Shown piece by piece: positions 10,110-21,703 of a DNA stretch of 64,000 bases. The stretch comes from Narthecium ossifragum (taxonomy: Eukaryota; Streptophyta; Magnoliopsida; Dioscoreales; Nartheciaceae). The notes beneath the pieces are model-generated. The model ran no database searches, was not told the DNA's origin, and saw only the letters and a program-made list of their open reading frames with translations. The number at the start of each line of letters is the position of its first letter. The stretch's first letter is position 1. Position numbers and translations under genes: made by a program. Location of the stretch: positions 16,978,492-17,042,491 of the forward strand of contig OY986971.1 of the NCBI GenBank assembly GCA_963920575.1, written 5' to 3'.

Positions 10110-11553
10110 TGATAAGTCATTAAATTTTCATGATTCAACCCCTTAAATTACCTTTATTAGGCCTATAGTAGTTGTATTTGATAGCTTGTTAGTTGATTTC
10201 AGGATTAATCATGCTTTGAGAAGAAATGCAAGAAATTCGGCTAAAATGACTAAATAAACTGCTTCGTCGACCGTCAGTAATGTATTCGCCAAATATTTTA
10301 CAAAGGTCGAAATATTCTGAAACTTTGAGATGTGGTAGAAAACTCAGAGATGAACAACTTTCATGTTGGACACTTTGTGAGATTCCTGATGGATTGATTC
10401 CAGTTTTGAAGAAGATCAAGATATACAGCTGCTGAAAACTGGTCCGTCGATGCTCAGGAGAATATTCTTCAAATATTCCCCATAAGTCAGAATATTATAA
10501 AATCTTCGGGGGAGGATAGAAGACTTCCTAATTTACATCTTTCCTGTTAAGCACATTTCCAAATTCTGGACAGATTGAACCCAGTCGCGACCAGAAGAGG
10601 CTGTCAGAATTAAACTAGGAATTCCGAGTTGCACTAGAGGTCCAACTCAACTTAGCCATAACCCTAATTACGGGATTAAGGGTTTTTATTATAAAAAGGT
10701 GTTATTCCAGCAAAATTTCTCATCTTTTTGACAATATTTGGAGGAGGAAAAAGAAGACGGAGAGGATGTGGATGGTGACAGCTTCATATTCCAACCCGAT
10801 GGCTTTCATCCAAAAGATGAGTTGCTAATTCTTGTACTTAGGATTATTCATGAAACCCTAGTGTAGTTTTGGTTTTTCTTTAGTTGGATTCTTGTGAACT
10901 TCTCGATGCATGATCTCATGAATATGGTTTTATTATTAATAGAGTTGAAGGAACAGAGTTCCCTTGACGTACTTTCAGTCCTACATGATTTCTGTGATTG
11001 ATTGTAGAGATTTATGAGATGGTTTTCATGAAGTTATTGGTTTGCCTTTGAGATAAGCTATGCTACGCGAAGATAGGTTGTGCCAAGGTCATTAGGAGTA
11101 GTATAATTTAATGTAATCGTAGGACCAAAGACAATCTATGCCAAGCAAAGATAGGTTATGCCGTTGGGAACATTAACTTTCTTTTAGGGATTCATGTGAG
11201 CTTGTAGCCATATGATCCATAATGTTGAGAGAAGGGAACAAGATGATAATTAGAGAAGGCTAATAACGAAACTAGGGCGAATTGAGTAATTCCTAAGTCA
11301 CTTATCCATTGATTCAAATTGATCAACCTTTTATCTCTTTTCTTTATTAGTTTAGATAACTCTATTCTATCTTTCATTCTTTTCCTTAGTTTAGGGTTTT
11401 GAGAATTGATTTCAGTCTCCAACGTTTTCCCTGTGGATCGACTCCCGACTTCACCGCTATTTCTACCTAGTAGTGTAGTGATTGAATAAGGATTATAAAT
11501 TTAATATTTGATTGAGTTTACAATGTTTTAACGACAACGTTTGTGAGCGATCA
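10110..11553 (+). mobile_element. Solo C-type LTR with 5-bp target duplication
   Basis: Starts TGATAAGTCATT and ends GTGAGCGATCA. It is flanked by TGGTT at 10105-10109 and 11554-11558. It is the same family as the LTRs at 23578-24997, 28461-29846 and 59149-60599, which lie in the opposite orientation. It is inserted between the protease-side linker and RT of Ath-2. No coding capacity was seen. This family lacks the GATCGATC module in the LTR. Confidence 0.9.
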
Positions 11554-11558
11554 TGGTT

Positions 11559-11817
11559 TTAATTCCAAATCAAGTGGAGCTTCCAGTGAGGAAGGTCCAG
11601 GAGTAGAAGAAAGCGGTGGAAGGGGTTCAACCATCCAAGCAACAATTTCAATCTTCGCTGTGTCCAGATTGATTGATCGTTCTTTTGACTGATCGGTCGG
11701 TACATCTGATTTGTGTGTGTCAATGTCATCTTTTGATTGTGCAATTTCTAAATTAACATCATCATGATTATCAGAGTCATAATCATGCAAAATATCAGAG
11801 AATTCATTAGTAATCAT
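11559..11817 (-). pseudogene. Acidic linker between protease and RT, Ath-2
   Basis: The minus-strand frame is rich in Asp and Glu (HDYDSDNHDDVN) and contains AWMVEPLPPLS, a phrase also present in the acidic reading frame at 63943-63641 (SWVVEPLPPLS). This spacer connects protease and RT in Athila elements. No catalytic role is known to me. Confidence 0.65.
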
Positions 11818-11854
11818 GGCATGTGATTAATCATCAATATATTCAGTCAAAATA

Positions 11855-12310
11855 TCAACATTCATCATCCTCCTCAAGCAAACATGTAGTTTTAAACATA
11901 TTCAATTTAACATGCATATGTCGAATAGAAACATCCATAACACCAGTTTGAGAGTTTATACATGCATCTGCTATAGGCAAAAAGAGACGTCCTAAGATAA
12001 TAGGTACGGTCCTTTTGCAGTGGACAACAAGCTCCATATCCAAGACAACAAAGTCAATAGAAAAGAAGAAATTATCCACTTTAACTAATACATCCTCTAA
12101 GATGCCTCTCGGTGTTTTAATAGATCTATCAACTAATTGCAAAATTACCGGTGTCTCATTAAGTTCTCCTATCCCAAATTCCTAGTAAAGGTAGTAAGGC
12201 ATAAGGTTTGCACTGGCACCTAAATCAAGAAGGGCATGAACTATATGATAGTTTCCTATATAACAAGGTATGGTAGGGCTACCAGGATCTTTTAGTTTGG
12301 GAGGTGTATC
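11855..12310 (-). pseudogene. Aspartic protease of Ath-2
   Basis: The minus strand reads MQLVDRSIKTPRGILEDVLV, followed by a VVLDMELV block and VPIILGRLFLPIADACI, the back half of Athila protease. The front half with the active-site loop lies in 12142-12310, where a frame break near 12180 separates it. The homologous intact-looking stretch is at 34531-34800. Confidence 0.75.
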
Positions 12311-12315
12311 ATGTT

Positions 12316-13757
12316 TCAATATGAACTAACATGCTCGGTAAGGAAGATCTTTTTAGACACTTTGGATTTAGCTTGCCGGTTATGGGTACATAGATCCTTA
12401 AGAAAGTTGCAATAAGAAGGAATCTGTCTAATGGCATCAAACAAAGGTATGTTGATGTTGACTTGCTTAAAGGTCTCAATGATTTCTTCGGCGGTTTTTT
12501 GGGCTTTTATGGTTGAAGATGGATCCTTAAGAGCTGCTGGAAACGAAACTTTTTGAATATATTTAGCTGGATCAGGCTCTCTAGAATCAGCTGGGCCAAT
12601 ATTAGGTGAAAAATAAGGATCATCTTGGGATAGACGATTGATCGTTGGATCGGGTGTTTGATCGTCCAGACTGACTAGTTCACCTATTTGATTATCTACT
12701 GTTTTGCCCCTTCTAAGAGTCACAATGGCTTTGGCACTCTCAAAGTTTTGGCTTTCTACATAGTGTTGGCCTCTCGGGTTGATCACAGGTTGACTTGGCA
12801 AGTGTCCTTCCTCTCTTTTAGACAGGGTGTTAGAAAGTTGACCGAATGAATTCTCAAGTTTAGCAATAGATTGGGTATTAGACTTACACTGGTTCCCTAT
12901 TCTAGACACATTATTCTGAATTTTAGAGATATCACTTTTTAGGTCACTTCTCATTCCACTAAAATTTTCATTTATGACTTCTAGGATGGAACTCAAAGTG
13001 GGTTCAGCGGTGGTTTGCGCCAGAGGGGCTAAAGTTGGTTGTGGAAGGTACCCAGGATTTGGATTTGCAAAAGTTTTAAGTGGGTACTTGAAACAGAATG
13101 ATTAATTGTATCGTTTTGTTCTTGAAAGTTACTTGACTGTTGTGGCTTCTAACTAAAATTAGGATGATTTCTCCAACCTGGATTATAGGTATTAGAATAA
13201 GGATTATTTTGAGGTTTGGAAAAACCATAAGTTACATTAGCTTATTCCTGAACAAAATCAGGGAAATTGGGAGCCAAGTGACAATCAGTGATATGATTAT
13301 CAGAGCTAAGACAAAGGGCACAAGTCTCAGAAGAAGTGTGAGGCAATTGTTGAGTAAGAGTTTGAACTGTTTTCAACTGGTTTAAATCCTTAGTTAGGAT
13401 GGCTACTTGTGCGGAGAGACTTTGGAATTCAGAAATTTCATGAATTCCCCGAGAATTACGAACAGTGGTAGACCGACTCCTAGAAACTGAGGCATTGTAT
13501 TGTGAATTTTCAGCAAGGTTGTCATATATTTCTCATGAATTCCCCGAGAATTACGAACAGTGGTAGACCGACTCCTAGAAACTGAGGCATTGTGTTGTGA
13601 ATTTTCAGCAAGGTTGTCATACATTTCCCATAGAGCTGGTGATTGCTTACTAAGAACAACACCTCCACAACAAGCTTCGACCATCATTCTATAATGATCA
13701 TTCAGACCATTATAAAATGAATGGGCTAACTGCCACTCAGGTGCCTCATGATGGGGA
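12316..13757 (-). pseudogene. gag C-terminal half of Ath-2
   Basis: The minus-strand frame 12996-12316 contains NTQSIAKLENSFGQL, a coiled gag segment that also recurs in C1, D and Ath-3. It ends with LPLFDAIRQIPSY-type sequence leading into protease. Upstream (13757-13000) the gag continues in broken frames, with HSFYNGLNDHYR and an AC-GGV block typical of the gag core end. A 95-bp tandem duplication sits at 13439-13628. The N-terminal gag beyond 13757 is gone. Confidence 0.75.
13439..13628. repeat. 95-bp tandem duplication within gag of Ath-2
   Basis: CATGAATTCCCCGAGAATTA starts at 13439 and again at 13534. Both copies are nearly identical over 95 bp. 95 is not a multiple of three, so the duplication shifts the gag frame. 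Confidence 0.9.
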
Positions 13758-13765
13758 TGCTTTTT

Positions 13766-15139
13766 GGTGAATTAAATGGACAGACTGTGCAGGATAGGGC
13801 AGTCAGTTTAATTAGTGAAATTAAGTAATAATTCGTTATCCAATTGATTTTATTTGTGGATGCGATGATGTTAGTGACCTTTAAGAAGGATCTACAAAGT
13901 TTGGTTTCAATCCGAGGTATTTTCGAAGGGATTTTGATTTGTTTATCAAATATGGTTTTAAACAAAAATTGTAGGTTTTTGTCGATTTCTTTTCATCCGA
14001 TTGATCTAATTCTTTGGATATTTGATTCGGGTATGTCATTTAGTATGCATATCTTGTTTCACGTCAATCGGACGGTTAGATTGAAAGTTAGGATTTTTTG
14101 AAGTTAGTAGTATCGTTAGTTTTGATTCGATAATTCGAGCTTTTCGATCTTCATATATATGTATGCATGTTATTATATTTGCGTAAGCCTTGTGTGTGGC
14201 TTGTGGTTGAACCAAGGGGGTCACGCCCCTTGGAATGTGTAGTTACTAGATTGCTTGTTTAGTCTCACGGAGACTTGTAGGTGGTTGCGCCTGTTTATTC
14301 GCTTTCCTTAGACCGCTACTATGTCTACCCTTTGAGGGAGTTGTATGCCACGCCGAGCCGTGTATATTGTTGTGACATCTTGTTGCATGTTTTTAAATGT
14401 TAATTACGTAAGTATGATCATTGCATGCATTTGATTGCATTAGAAGCATAAAGGTGGTTTATTTACTGTTACGCCTTGGGGCGGTTTGTTGTGAGTCATG
14501 GGGTTTGGGATGCATTGAAGATGCACTGAAATCCCTGTTTGTTCTACCTTGTTCACACGTTGAGGAGTGCTTATAACCAGTGTGATCCTTATCGTGGTTG
14601 GTCACACTTCGAGGAGCGCTTAGAGTCAGCGTGATCCTCGTTGTAGTTGTTTACTTTTCTGCTAATATAGTTTGTTACACCTTATGCTTGACAGAGAGCT
14701 ATGGCACAGTTGTAATCCCCTTTTTTTGTTAATGACATAGAATAGAATCATGAGGAGCTTATTGCTCAGTCCTACCTGGGCTGCGTTTTGCAGGTGTAGG
14801 CGTCAGCTTTTCTTCCGTAGCACCAGTTGGATAAGCTCTCGGTGGGACGTCGACCTTTAGAGGTGTTGAGGACTTGGGGTTCAGTTATCCTATTAAATTA
14901 TATAAATGTATAATTTCCTTTTGTAACAATTTTGGAGATATTTATATATGTCTTTTGAGGATTAAATTTGTACCATAATACTTGTTTTATATTTGATGTA
15001 TTGAAATTACAGTTCTGACCCTAGATCAATTGAATAAATTAGATGTGTTTTTTTATTATAAATGCGCCAGAGATGAGTTGAATATGTTTAGGACCCTCAC
15101 GTCCCGAACCGGATGGGTTTTCTAGATCGGGGTGTGATA
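13766..15139 (+). repeat. Tekay-related LTR fragment, 5' truncated
   Basis: Contains the phrase CTGGGCTGCGTTTTGCAGGT at 14777, shared with the Tekay LTR at 8905. It ends GATCGGGGTGTGATA at 15139, a decayed GGGGCGCGACA-type end. The first several hundred bases are AT-rich and without match in the window, and the TGTGAGGACC start is missing. No gene was seen in it. Confidence 0.6.
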
Positions 15140-15483
15140 GCTATATTTCTTACTAGCGGTCGTCCGTCGCATCGTCCATCGCGCTCAAACTATAGATAGG
15201 ATCGACCGCCGCATCAGCCTTCAAGTTTCAGGATCGACCTTCGCATCGACCGTCACATCGACAATCAGCCTCTCTGAGGAAATGATACTTTCAGGGTCGA
15301 TGCCTTATTCGACTGTCGCTTCTCCAAATCAAGTCACATAGGCCGTGGTCGATCGGTGCATCGTCCGCTGGCCTACTTCTCACAAACAACCTTCGCGATC
15401 GATCCATCCATCAACCGCCGCATCGACCGCGAGTACAAAAACATTTAAATATTGACATCATCAAAAGAAGGTTAGGATCAACA
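15140..15483 (-). repeat. SIRE/Maximus-like copia LTR fragment
   Basis: On the minus strand it starts TGTTGATCCTAACCTTC after a purine-rich tract, a typical SIRE/Maximus junction. It contains repeated GACCGTC/GATCGACC words. It is homologous to 16640-16975, about 1.49 kb away in the same orientation. Confidence 0.6.
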
Positions 15484-16499
15484 AACTTTCACTTTTTGAT
15501 GATGGCAATCATTTCAATTGTGATTGTGATGATAAACATTAAAGGCTCACCCCTTAATCTATGCATCCATTTCTTTCATAAAATATGTTCTAAAGTGTAT
15601 ACTAAGGATGCACACAAGTCATATGTCTCTATAAGGATATAATAAGCTTGATTAGATGCCTAAAAGTATGAAAATTCAAAATTTAACATATGCAACTCAT
15701 TGTATAAGATATATGATATTTGAACATTGATCATACAACATTCAATTATAAGGCTCAATATCTCATCACAATATTTCTACCCCTTTGACATCATCTAAAA
15801 GCAATATAGGAGATAGGAGATAGGAGGGGGGGGGGGGGGGGGAGGGGGGGAGGATCTAGTTAAACTATCAATTGAAAAATAAGGACTTTTTAGAAAACCA
15901 ATTGAAAGTCTTAGAATTAAAATCATTTTAAAACGAAAAGCGATCAAATCTTCACAAAAACAAGTTATCATGAAAGAATTTCTTAAAATGGAGGGATCAT
16001 ATATCATTTGATGACTAAAACATACCTCCATTTCATTGAGAGCAATTTATTATCCCCCGTCATATACCTTCAGCCTCCACTTATCAATTTCATTTTCCTT
16101 ATCTCTGAATGCAGTCAAGAAAATGTTAGCAATATCTTTTTCATCCTTATCGGAGTTGGAGCTCAAGTCATTTTCTCCCTAAGTTGTCACCTTGATCTTC
16201 TTCTTTTTAAACTCCTTCTTTGAAGGTGTCTTGAGTTGTGGGCAATCGGGCATGTAGTGTCTGGTTTCCTCCACTCAAAACAAGCAATTTTATTTATGTA
16301 AGAAGAGGAGTTTCCTTTTTCACCTTTGGGTATCATCCAAGTCACTCTCCCCAAGATCTCTTGGGTTTTCTGAAGACCTCTTGGTCATCCTCCAGGTCAC
16401 TCTAGGATATCTCTGAAAGTCTACTTCGCAACTTGAAGTAGTTTTACAAAAATTAAAACTCTCAACAAGGAGGAAAATAGAAGATAAACTTGCTACAAT
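15484..16499 (-). mobile_element. SIRE/Maximus-like internal remnant with gag zinc knuckle
   Basis: 15484-15800 repeats the AT-rich sequence found again at 16976-17300, i.e. the 3' internal end next to the polypurine tract. Near 16226-16285 the minus strand reads CFEWRKPDTTCPIAH, a decayed copia gag zinc knuckle: the second Cys is Trp and the His is lost. A pure G tract lies at about 15826-15842. There is no continuous reading frame. Confidence 0.5.
15826..15849. repeat. Poly-G tract
   Basis: A run of G interrupted by a single A before a second run of G, followed by AGGATC. It lies at the break between two pieces of the copia remnant. Such a run is prone to slippage and sequencing error. Confidence 0.8.
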
Positions 16500-16975
16500 G
16501 TATACCAATAATCCCCTTGGTCTCTTTTCAAGTTTCTTGCATCTTCTCTCTTATACTTGAGCTTCCAAGTTTCCCAAAACAGCTCCCAACGGCTATTTTG
16601 CTCTTCTCCAACGGCTATATTTCTGACTGGCGATTGACCATCGCTTCGTCCGCCATATCGTCCGTTGCGCTCAAACTACAGCCAGGATCGATCGCCACAT
16701 TAGCCTTCACGCTTCACGGTCTACCTTCGCATCGATCATCAGCCTTTGTGAGGAAATGATGTTTTCAGGTTCGAAGCCTTATTTAACCGTCACTTCTCCA
16801 AATCATGTCACATAGACCGCGGTCGATCCGTGCATCGACTGCCACATCGACTGCGAGTACAAAAACATTTGAACATTGAATTCAACGATGTTCCAAGTTA
16901 AGGGATATAAATATTAAAACAATGTTTTATCATCATACACTTACTGACATTATCAAAACAAGGTTAGGACTAACA
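16500..16975 (-). repeat. Second SIRE/Maximus-like LTR with polypurine tract
   Basis: On the minus strand AAAAAGGAGGAGAT (16990-16976) is followed by TGTTAGTCCTAACC, the LTR start. The LTR contains the same GGTCGATCC/CGACCG words as 15140-15483 and a run resembling a copia R region (CGGCTATTTTGC and similar) towards 16500. The other LTR border is uncertain. Confidence 0.6.
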
Positions 16976-17400
16976 ATCTCCTCCTTTTTGATGATGGCAA
17001 TCTTTTGAATTGTGATGATAAAACTTTGAAAACTCCCGCTTAATTTATGCATCTATTTATCATATGAAATGTGTTCTAAAATGAAATCTACTGATGCATA
17101 CAGGTTATATACTATAAGAATATGATAAACTTGGTTAGAAGCCTGCCTAAAAGTGTGAAAATTCAAAATTTGACATATGTACCTCTTTGTATAGAAACAT
17201 GGAACATGATATTTGAGCATAAATTCTTTTCTCATATAACCTTCAGTAATAGATATGTGCCATTCAGTTCATAGAAGAAATTTTTCATTAAACATCCAAA
17301 GGTTTCAAGTATATGTAAAATTATAAAGTTTCAAAACTTTCAAAACCAAAAAATCAACAAATAAGGTAAAGATTATTTGTTGAAGATTTTCATTAACTTC
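16976..17400 (-). other. Copia 3' internal end, non-coding
   Basis: Polypurine tract plus AT-rich sequence parallel to 15484-15800. I see no reading frame of note. The right edge, against the Tekay LTR fragment, is vague. Confidence 0.5.
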
Positions 17401-17439
17401 TATCTTGAAGATTTCACGAGATTAAGCATGGATTTGACT

Positions 17440-18194
17440 GAATAAGGGGAAGAACATGCATGGACGAACAATCTTGATGAGGGAAAACAAAAACCTAGGG
17501 AAGAAACTCTACTTTGCAGCTCGGGGAAGAGGAGGGAGAGTCAGATCTGAGCTTCCCGATGCAGGTATCAGGGGTTGAAGCTTGGCCGCGGCAAAGAGAT
17601 CATGCGACATGGTTGGCGGAGCTCTTCGATCAGCACGGAGGAAGGTTTTTTGGTGACCTTGGGAGAAAGGCAAGTGGGAGAGAGAGTCGGATGTGAGGGG
17701 TGAAAAGGTTCCAAGGCTCGAGAGAGGTGAGGGAAAGCTAGGGAGGAAGCGGTGGCCGGTGATGGTGGCGAAGAAGCTCCGGCGAAGGGGAAGGGCTGGC
17801 GCGGTCGCGAGCGGGGGAGAATAAAGGAGAGAGATCGTGCGTGGGCACGAGAGAGAAGAAAAGGGGGGGACAGAGAGAGAGAGAAAGGGTTTAGCCTCTT
17901 AAGTGGCTAAGCTAGTTTAGTCAAGTCAGTTTAATCGGACTGAGTTTGATTTGACCCCAATTTGCGATATCTCGTTGCAATCTCGCCCGGACTGAGTTCA
18001 ATCACATACATAAGTAAAGACCGTGTGTGCACTACTGCATGTGAAACCAACCCAACAAGGGGCAATTTACCAAATTTCTCTTGGGGTAGCAGAAATCAAG
18101 CGATTGCCCAATCACGCTCGATGAGGAACCTAACCTACAAATCACGGTCCCTGACCGACGCGGTCGGACCGGGTCAAAGGAGCGGGTCCTCACA
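17440..18194 (-). repeat. 5' part of a Tekay-related LTR
   Basis: On the minus strand it starts TGTGAGGACCCGCTCC at 18194 and shares the phrase GGCAATTTACC (as written on plus) with the other Tekay LTRs at 8004, 46462 and, in reverse, 47868. The part at 17500-17900 is GC-rich and resembles an LTR leader rather than a gene. The left edge is approximate. Confidence 0.6.
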
Positions 18195-18243
18195 TTAACT
18201 CTATGATAGCTTATGTTGTTTTGCTACATGTTTAACTCTTCAG

Positions 18244-19800
18244 GACAAAATAGCGGAGAACATAGATGAATGAGAATGAGATGGCGGGGTCCATAGACTA
18301 TTCAGTTGGAAGCGAGTTGTGTAACTAGTAATTGTTGCTTGAGAATGACCGGTTAAGGGCTGAACTAGCTGAGTTGAAGGCATTGTAAGAGGGAAGAGGG
18401 AAAGCCAAAAAACAAGGGAAAGAAAAGGGAAAAATAAAAGCTAAGTTGGAAATCATTGTGGAAGAATCGGTGGCAGGAAAAGGGAGGGCGAACGCGAGCA
18501 ATGTACTCGATAAGGTATGCCATATAAAAGCTTTATCATGGAACATAAATTTGCATTATGTAGCATATATGCCTTATTACCTAGCAACTTCATTGCGGCG
18601 ACAGCTGGTGCGATGTAGACGATACAGAGGATTTCACGAGAAACAACTGAATTCAGGGGACAAGAGCATCATCATAGGCTTCCTGGATTGTTTGGGCAGG
18701 TAATGGAACCCACACAATCCTTTTCATGTTACTTTTTGGATTTCACATGTATCACATCAAATATTTGAAAAAGATCAAATTTTACGTGTGAATTTCAGCA
18801 TGACTGAAGTACAGGAAATGCATTTTCTACAGCCAATAGCTGAATGTGAGGCTAAATCTATCTTAGTATGCTTTGTTGTCAATGAATTCCAAAATTAACT
18901 AGATCTTATGGGTGTTGTAGGATATTTTGTTTGATTAATTGAAATCTTACTTAATATGCTTTTACCTATATTCACTATAGGCGGCTGTTAAGAGAAATCA
19001 TAGTACATTCTTTGACAACCTCCGATATGTATGGGTGGGGCAAGGTGATGTGATTGATGTAGACTACTGGTTCATCCCGCTCAATACCGCGGAACCAAGT
19101 CATTGGCACTTACTGACCGTGTATATTCAAGAGGGATGAATTCAACATTACTCATCCATAAGGAGTGACTTATTCACCAAGAAAGCTGAAGAAGTGGTCA
19201 ATATATTAGTTATGTATTGCTTATTGCCATATATATTTTGCTCAAATTCAGATATTGACACGACTGTTGACTACGATTACATGTAGGCGTGTCGGGCATG
19301 AAATTATGTTTCTCACATGTATCCAGCCGGCTCGCCAGCAACTAAAGTCATTGTGATTTACCTACAGGAAAACATCAGCAAAAGCATTTTATATCCCTCC
19401 ACGGAGAAAACTTTTAAATGCACAAACTCCGATTTTACGGAATTTTAATTGATTGGATAAACATCATAAACAAACATGACATTCATTAAAGTCATTCCTA
19501 ATTGTATGTGTATGTAAAATTTCAACAAATTCTTAAGTTATAATCACAATAGCTTATGATTTATGACACAAATCAATTTTACTCTAGGGTTCGTGACGAA
19601 AATGTTGAACAAACTTCAGAGGTGTCTCCTCCAAACTCCCTACTGTTTCGAGCTATATTAGACAAGAACTTTAATGAGGCGCCATAAACTTACTATAAGA
19701 TTCACTGCTTTGATTGTTTCTTTCTCAACAAGGAGAAGCAATAGCAAGACTATGGGGACATGTACATGACCCTTGTTACTTTTTTACTTGGCTAACTAGA
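18244..19800 (+). pseudogene. Ulp1-like cysteine protease (C48) fragment, decayed, spliced
   Basis: An exon-like start follows an AG at 18243. It continues as a leucine-rich, then lysine-rich stretch (LRAELAELKAL; GKAKKQGKEKGK) broken by stops. A second exon-like stretch begins after TATAG at 18981 and reads VDYWFIPLNTAEPSHWHLLT, then IQHYSSI. The HW pair and following hydrophobic strand resemble the His region of Ulp1/SUMO proteases; the usual Asp after HY is Ser here. Such domains are often carried by plant MULEs and other transposons. The region 19580-19800 reads on in broken frames without a clear Cys motif. Family assignment is tentative. Confidence 0.4.
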
Positions 19801-20310
19801 GATCATCACCACATCATCTGATCATGGACGTTGGACCAAGGGTATTCTAGCTCTTGGCTTTGCATGTATGACGAAGGCTAGCTTAGCTACTTGTATCATG
19901 AGATGGAAATGACACTATATTGCAAGCATTCATACAATGGGGACATGAACAAAGGCTGCTATCTTGATGCCTTACTTGGGTACTATGAGTTGGGTCGATG
20001 CGATCTAACGATCACGAACCAGTTAAATCCTAGAGAGAGTATCAGTAACCCAGAATTCACAAATCGCCAAATGGTTCAAAAAAATCTGTATTTCTTCATA
20101 AATATGATGGAAAAAACTCAGAAATGTTTCTTCATGCTAGACCATACTAAGCACATTAAGGTTTCTTCAGTGAAGTAGATTAGTCAAAAAAGAAAAAGAT
20201 CGGGGAAAAGGATGATTGAAATCAAATAACAATCTTATTTTGTTTAATTCACAGCAAAACAATGATAAAAAATGGAGAAAGAATCCATACTCTTGTTGGA
20301 GAAAGAACTG
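19801..20310. other. No supported gene
   Basis: AT-rich sequence with one 95-codon open stretch on plus (19891-20178) that has no motif I recognise. It may be the decayed tail of the fragment upstream. Confidence 0.4.
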
Positions 20311-20971
20311 GTTTTGGCCGGCGTCGGGGATGGTGGCAACGTAGTTAGGCGAGGTCAATCGAGGTGTCGAAGGGGTAAAATGAGGGGAGCATGGCTGTTC
20401 TGTTGCCGTCGAGAGGAGCGGCGGTTATCTAATGGATTTTGGTTATGATTAGAGTCTGAGTTGGGCGCCTATTAGTGGTTCGACCAATTTTTAGTCCAAC
20501 TAGGATAGACATGCAAAGTCATGGTTGGATCATGGCTCTTAGGGCAAGTCGTCTATAAATACTGGGTTAGACCTAGGGTTTCTATAGATGTGTATTCTAC
20601 GACATATGCATGTCTTCTTCTCCCTTATCTCTCATATACGTGAGTGTTGCGCTTGCTGAAGATCAAGTTCTTGTGTTGTGAATATGAGGTGTTGTTCTGG
20701 TAATAGCATCCACTGCAGGCAAACAAGGAGACGAGGACAAGCATTCTACAAAACATTTAAGAAGATCTTGAGAGCAAATCAAGGTACGCTAATTTAAGTC
20801 TTTCGCTGCGTCCTTGATGTGTAGTAGCATATCCGACAATTGCCGTCAAAGGGATGGCAGCTTTTGGCTGGAGAGATCGAGCCTCGAGGGTTTTGGTCGG
20901 CGTCGGGGATGGTGGCAGCGGCATTAGGCGAGGCCAGTAGAGACGTCAAAGGGGTGAAAGGAGGGGAGAGG
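20311..20971. repeat. 82-bp direct repeats flanking a copia-like segment
   Basis: GTTTTGGCCGGCGTCGGGGA at 20311 and its diverged copy at 20890 head matching segments of about 82 bp that run to about 20392 and 20971. The DNA between them contains the candidate solo LTR. A retrotransposon insertion makes only 5 bp of duplication, so a prior local duplication is likely. Confidence 0.6.
20405..20838 (+). mobile_element. Candidate Ty1/copia solo LTR
   Basis: A TATA word CTATAAATAC lies at 20551-20560, followed by pyrimidine-rich leader sequence and an end reading CTGCGTCCTTGATG...ATATCCGACA, a style common at copia LTR ends. I cannot find a matching TG start with a target duplication, so the left border is only a guess. 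Confidence 0.35.
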
Positions 20972-21652
20972 GTGGCAGCTTCTGGCTAGAGAAGGGGTGC
21001 CAGCCTCTGATGAGAAGGAAATCGGATGATTTGCATATTGGATGATTGAGCGTCGATGGTTTGGCCAGCATAGTAGATGATTTGCATGAAATCGGACCTG
21101 TTAACCTGTTCATATTAAACAATTCCAATTCACCCATGAAGAGAAGAAACCAGCCAATAAACCCTTCAAAATAACCTGGCCAGCTAGGTATGTGCATTTC
21201 ACATGCCATCTGGCCATGGACACAAATCAGTGCTCTTCCAAACAAAGCTGAGAAAGTTTGTCTAGAGTGTGATTTTTTTTATGCCAGCAATGGTCTCTTT
21301 TAAATAATATAATATACAATCATGAAATACAAAACAATTGAGTTAATAAACCCACCAATTTCAGTTCATCTTAAAGCAAGATTCCAAAATCAACTAAAGA
21401 CCCACTCTTTTTATGCTTGGGCATTATATAGCTAGCTTGGGGCTTCCCCTACGAGAAATAAGGGAGAGATTCGATTGATCAACCGTGCGAGCTAAGAAGA
21501 GTGAGTGCCCTTACTGAAACAAAAGTGGCGCAAAATTCTGATCTTAGAATCAATAGAGAGCTTTCACTGTTGTCTTCTTGTTTATCCCTGTAGATATAAC
21601 GTTGCATATGGAAGCTGGTCTGAAAAAAAAAAGAATTGTGTTGGCAGTAGAA
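20972..21652. other. Left flank of the MULE, no supported gene
   Basis: AT-rich DNA with short unconvincing reading frames on both strands. It is the target-side sequence of the MULE insertion and continues in principle at 47532. Confidence 0.5.
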
Positions 21653-21661
21653 TACTGGAAA
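21653..21661. repeat. Left 9-bp target duplication of the MULE
   Basis: TACTGGAAA, identical to 47523-47531. Confidence 0.92.
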
Positions 21662-21703
21662 GTGGGATTCTATATACACCTAGAATACTTCCAAGTACAC
21701 CCC
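21662..21703 (+). repeat. Left terminal inverted repeat of the MULE
   Basis: Begins GTGGGATTCTATATACACCT. Its reverse complement stands at 47481-47522, with differences only at positions 2 and 21 of 42. Confidence 0.95.

Larger units (their letters stand above)
9577..13757 (-). mobile_element. Ath-2: minus-strand Athila remnant (gag, protease, part of RT)
   Basis: On the minus strand the order is gag (13757-12316), protease (12310-11855), acidic linker (11817-11554), solo LTR insertion (11553-10110), then the RT N-terminus (10109-9577). RT is cut at 9577 and gag at 13757. Phrases such as [16 protein letters not shown] and KFLKDLCTH-like blocks match the Athila elements elsewhere in the window. 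No LTR of its own remains. Confidence 0.8.

Noticed and set aside
19891..20178. 95-codon plus frame with many Met and Tyr
   Set aside because: No motif, AT-rich neighbourhood and no splice or promoter context.
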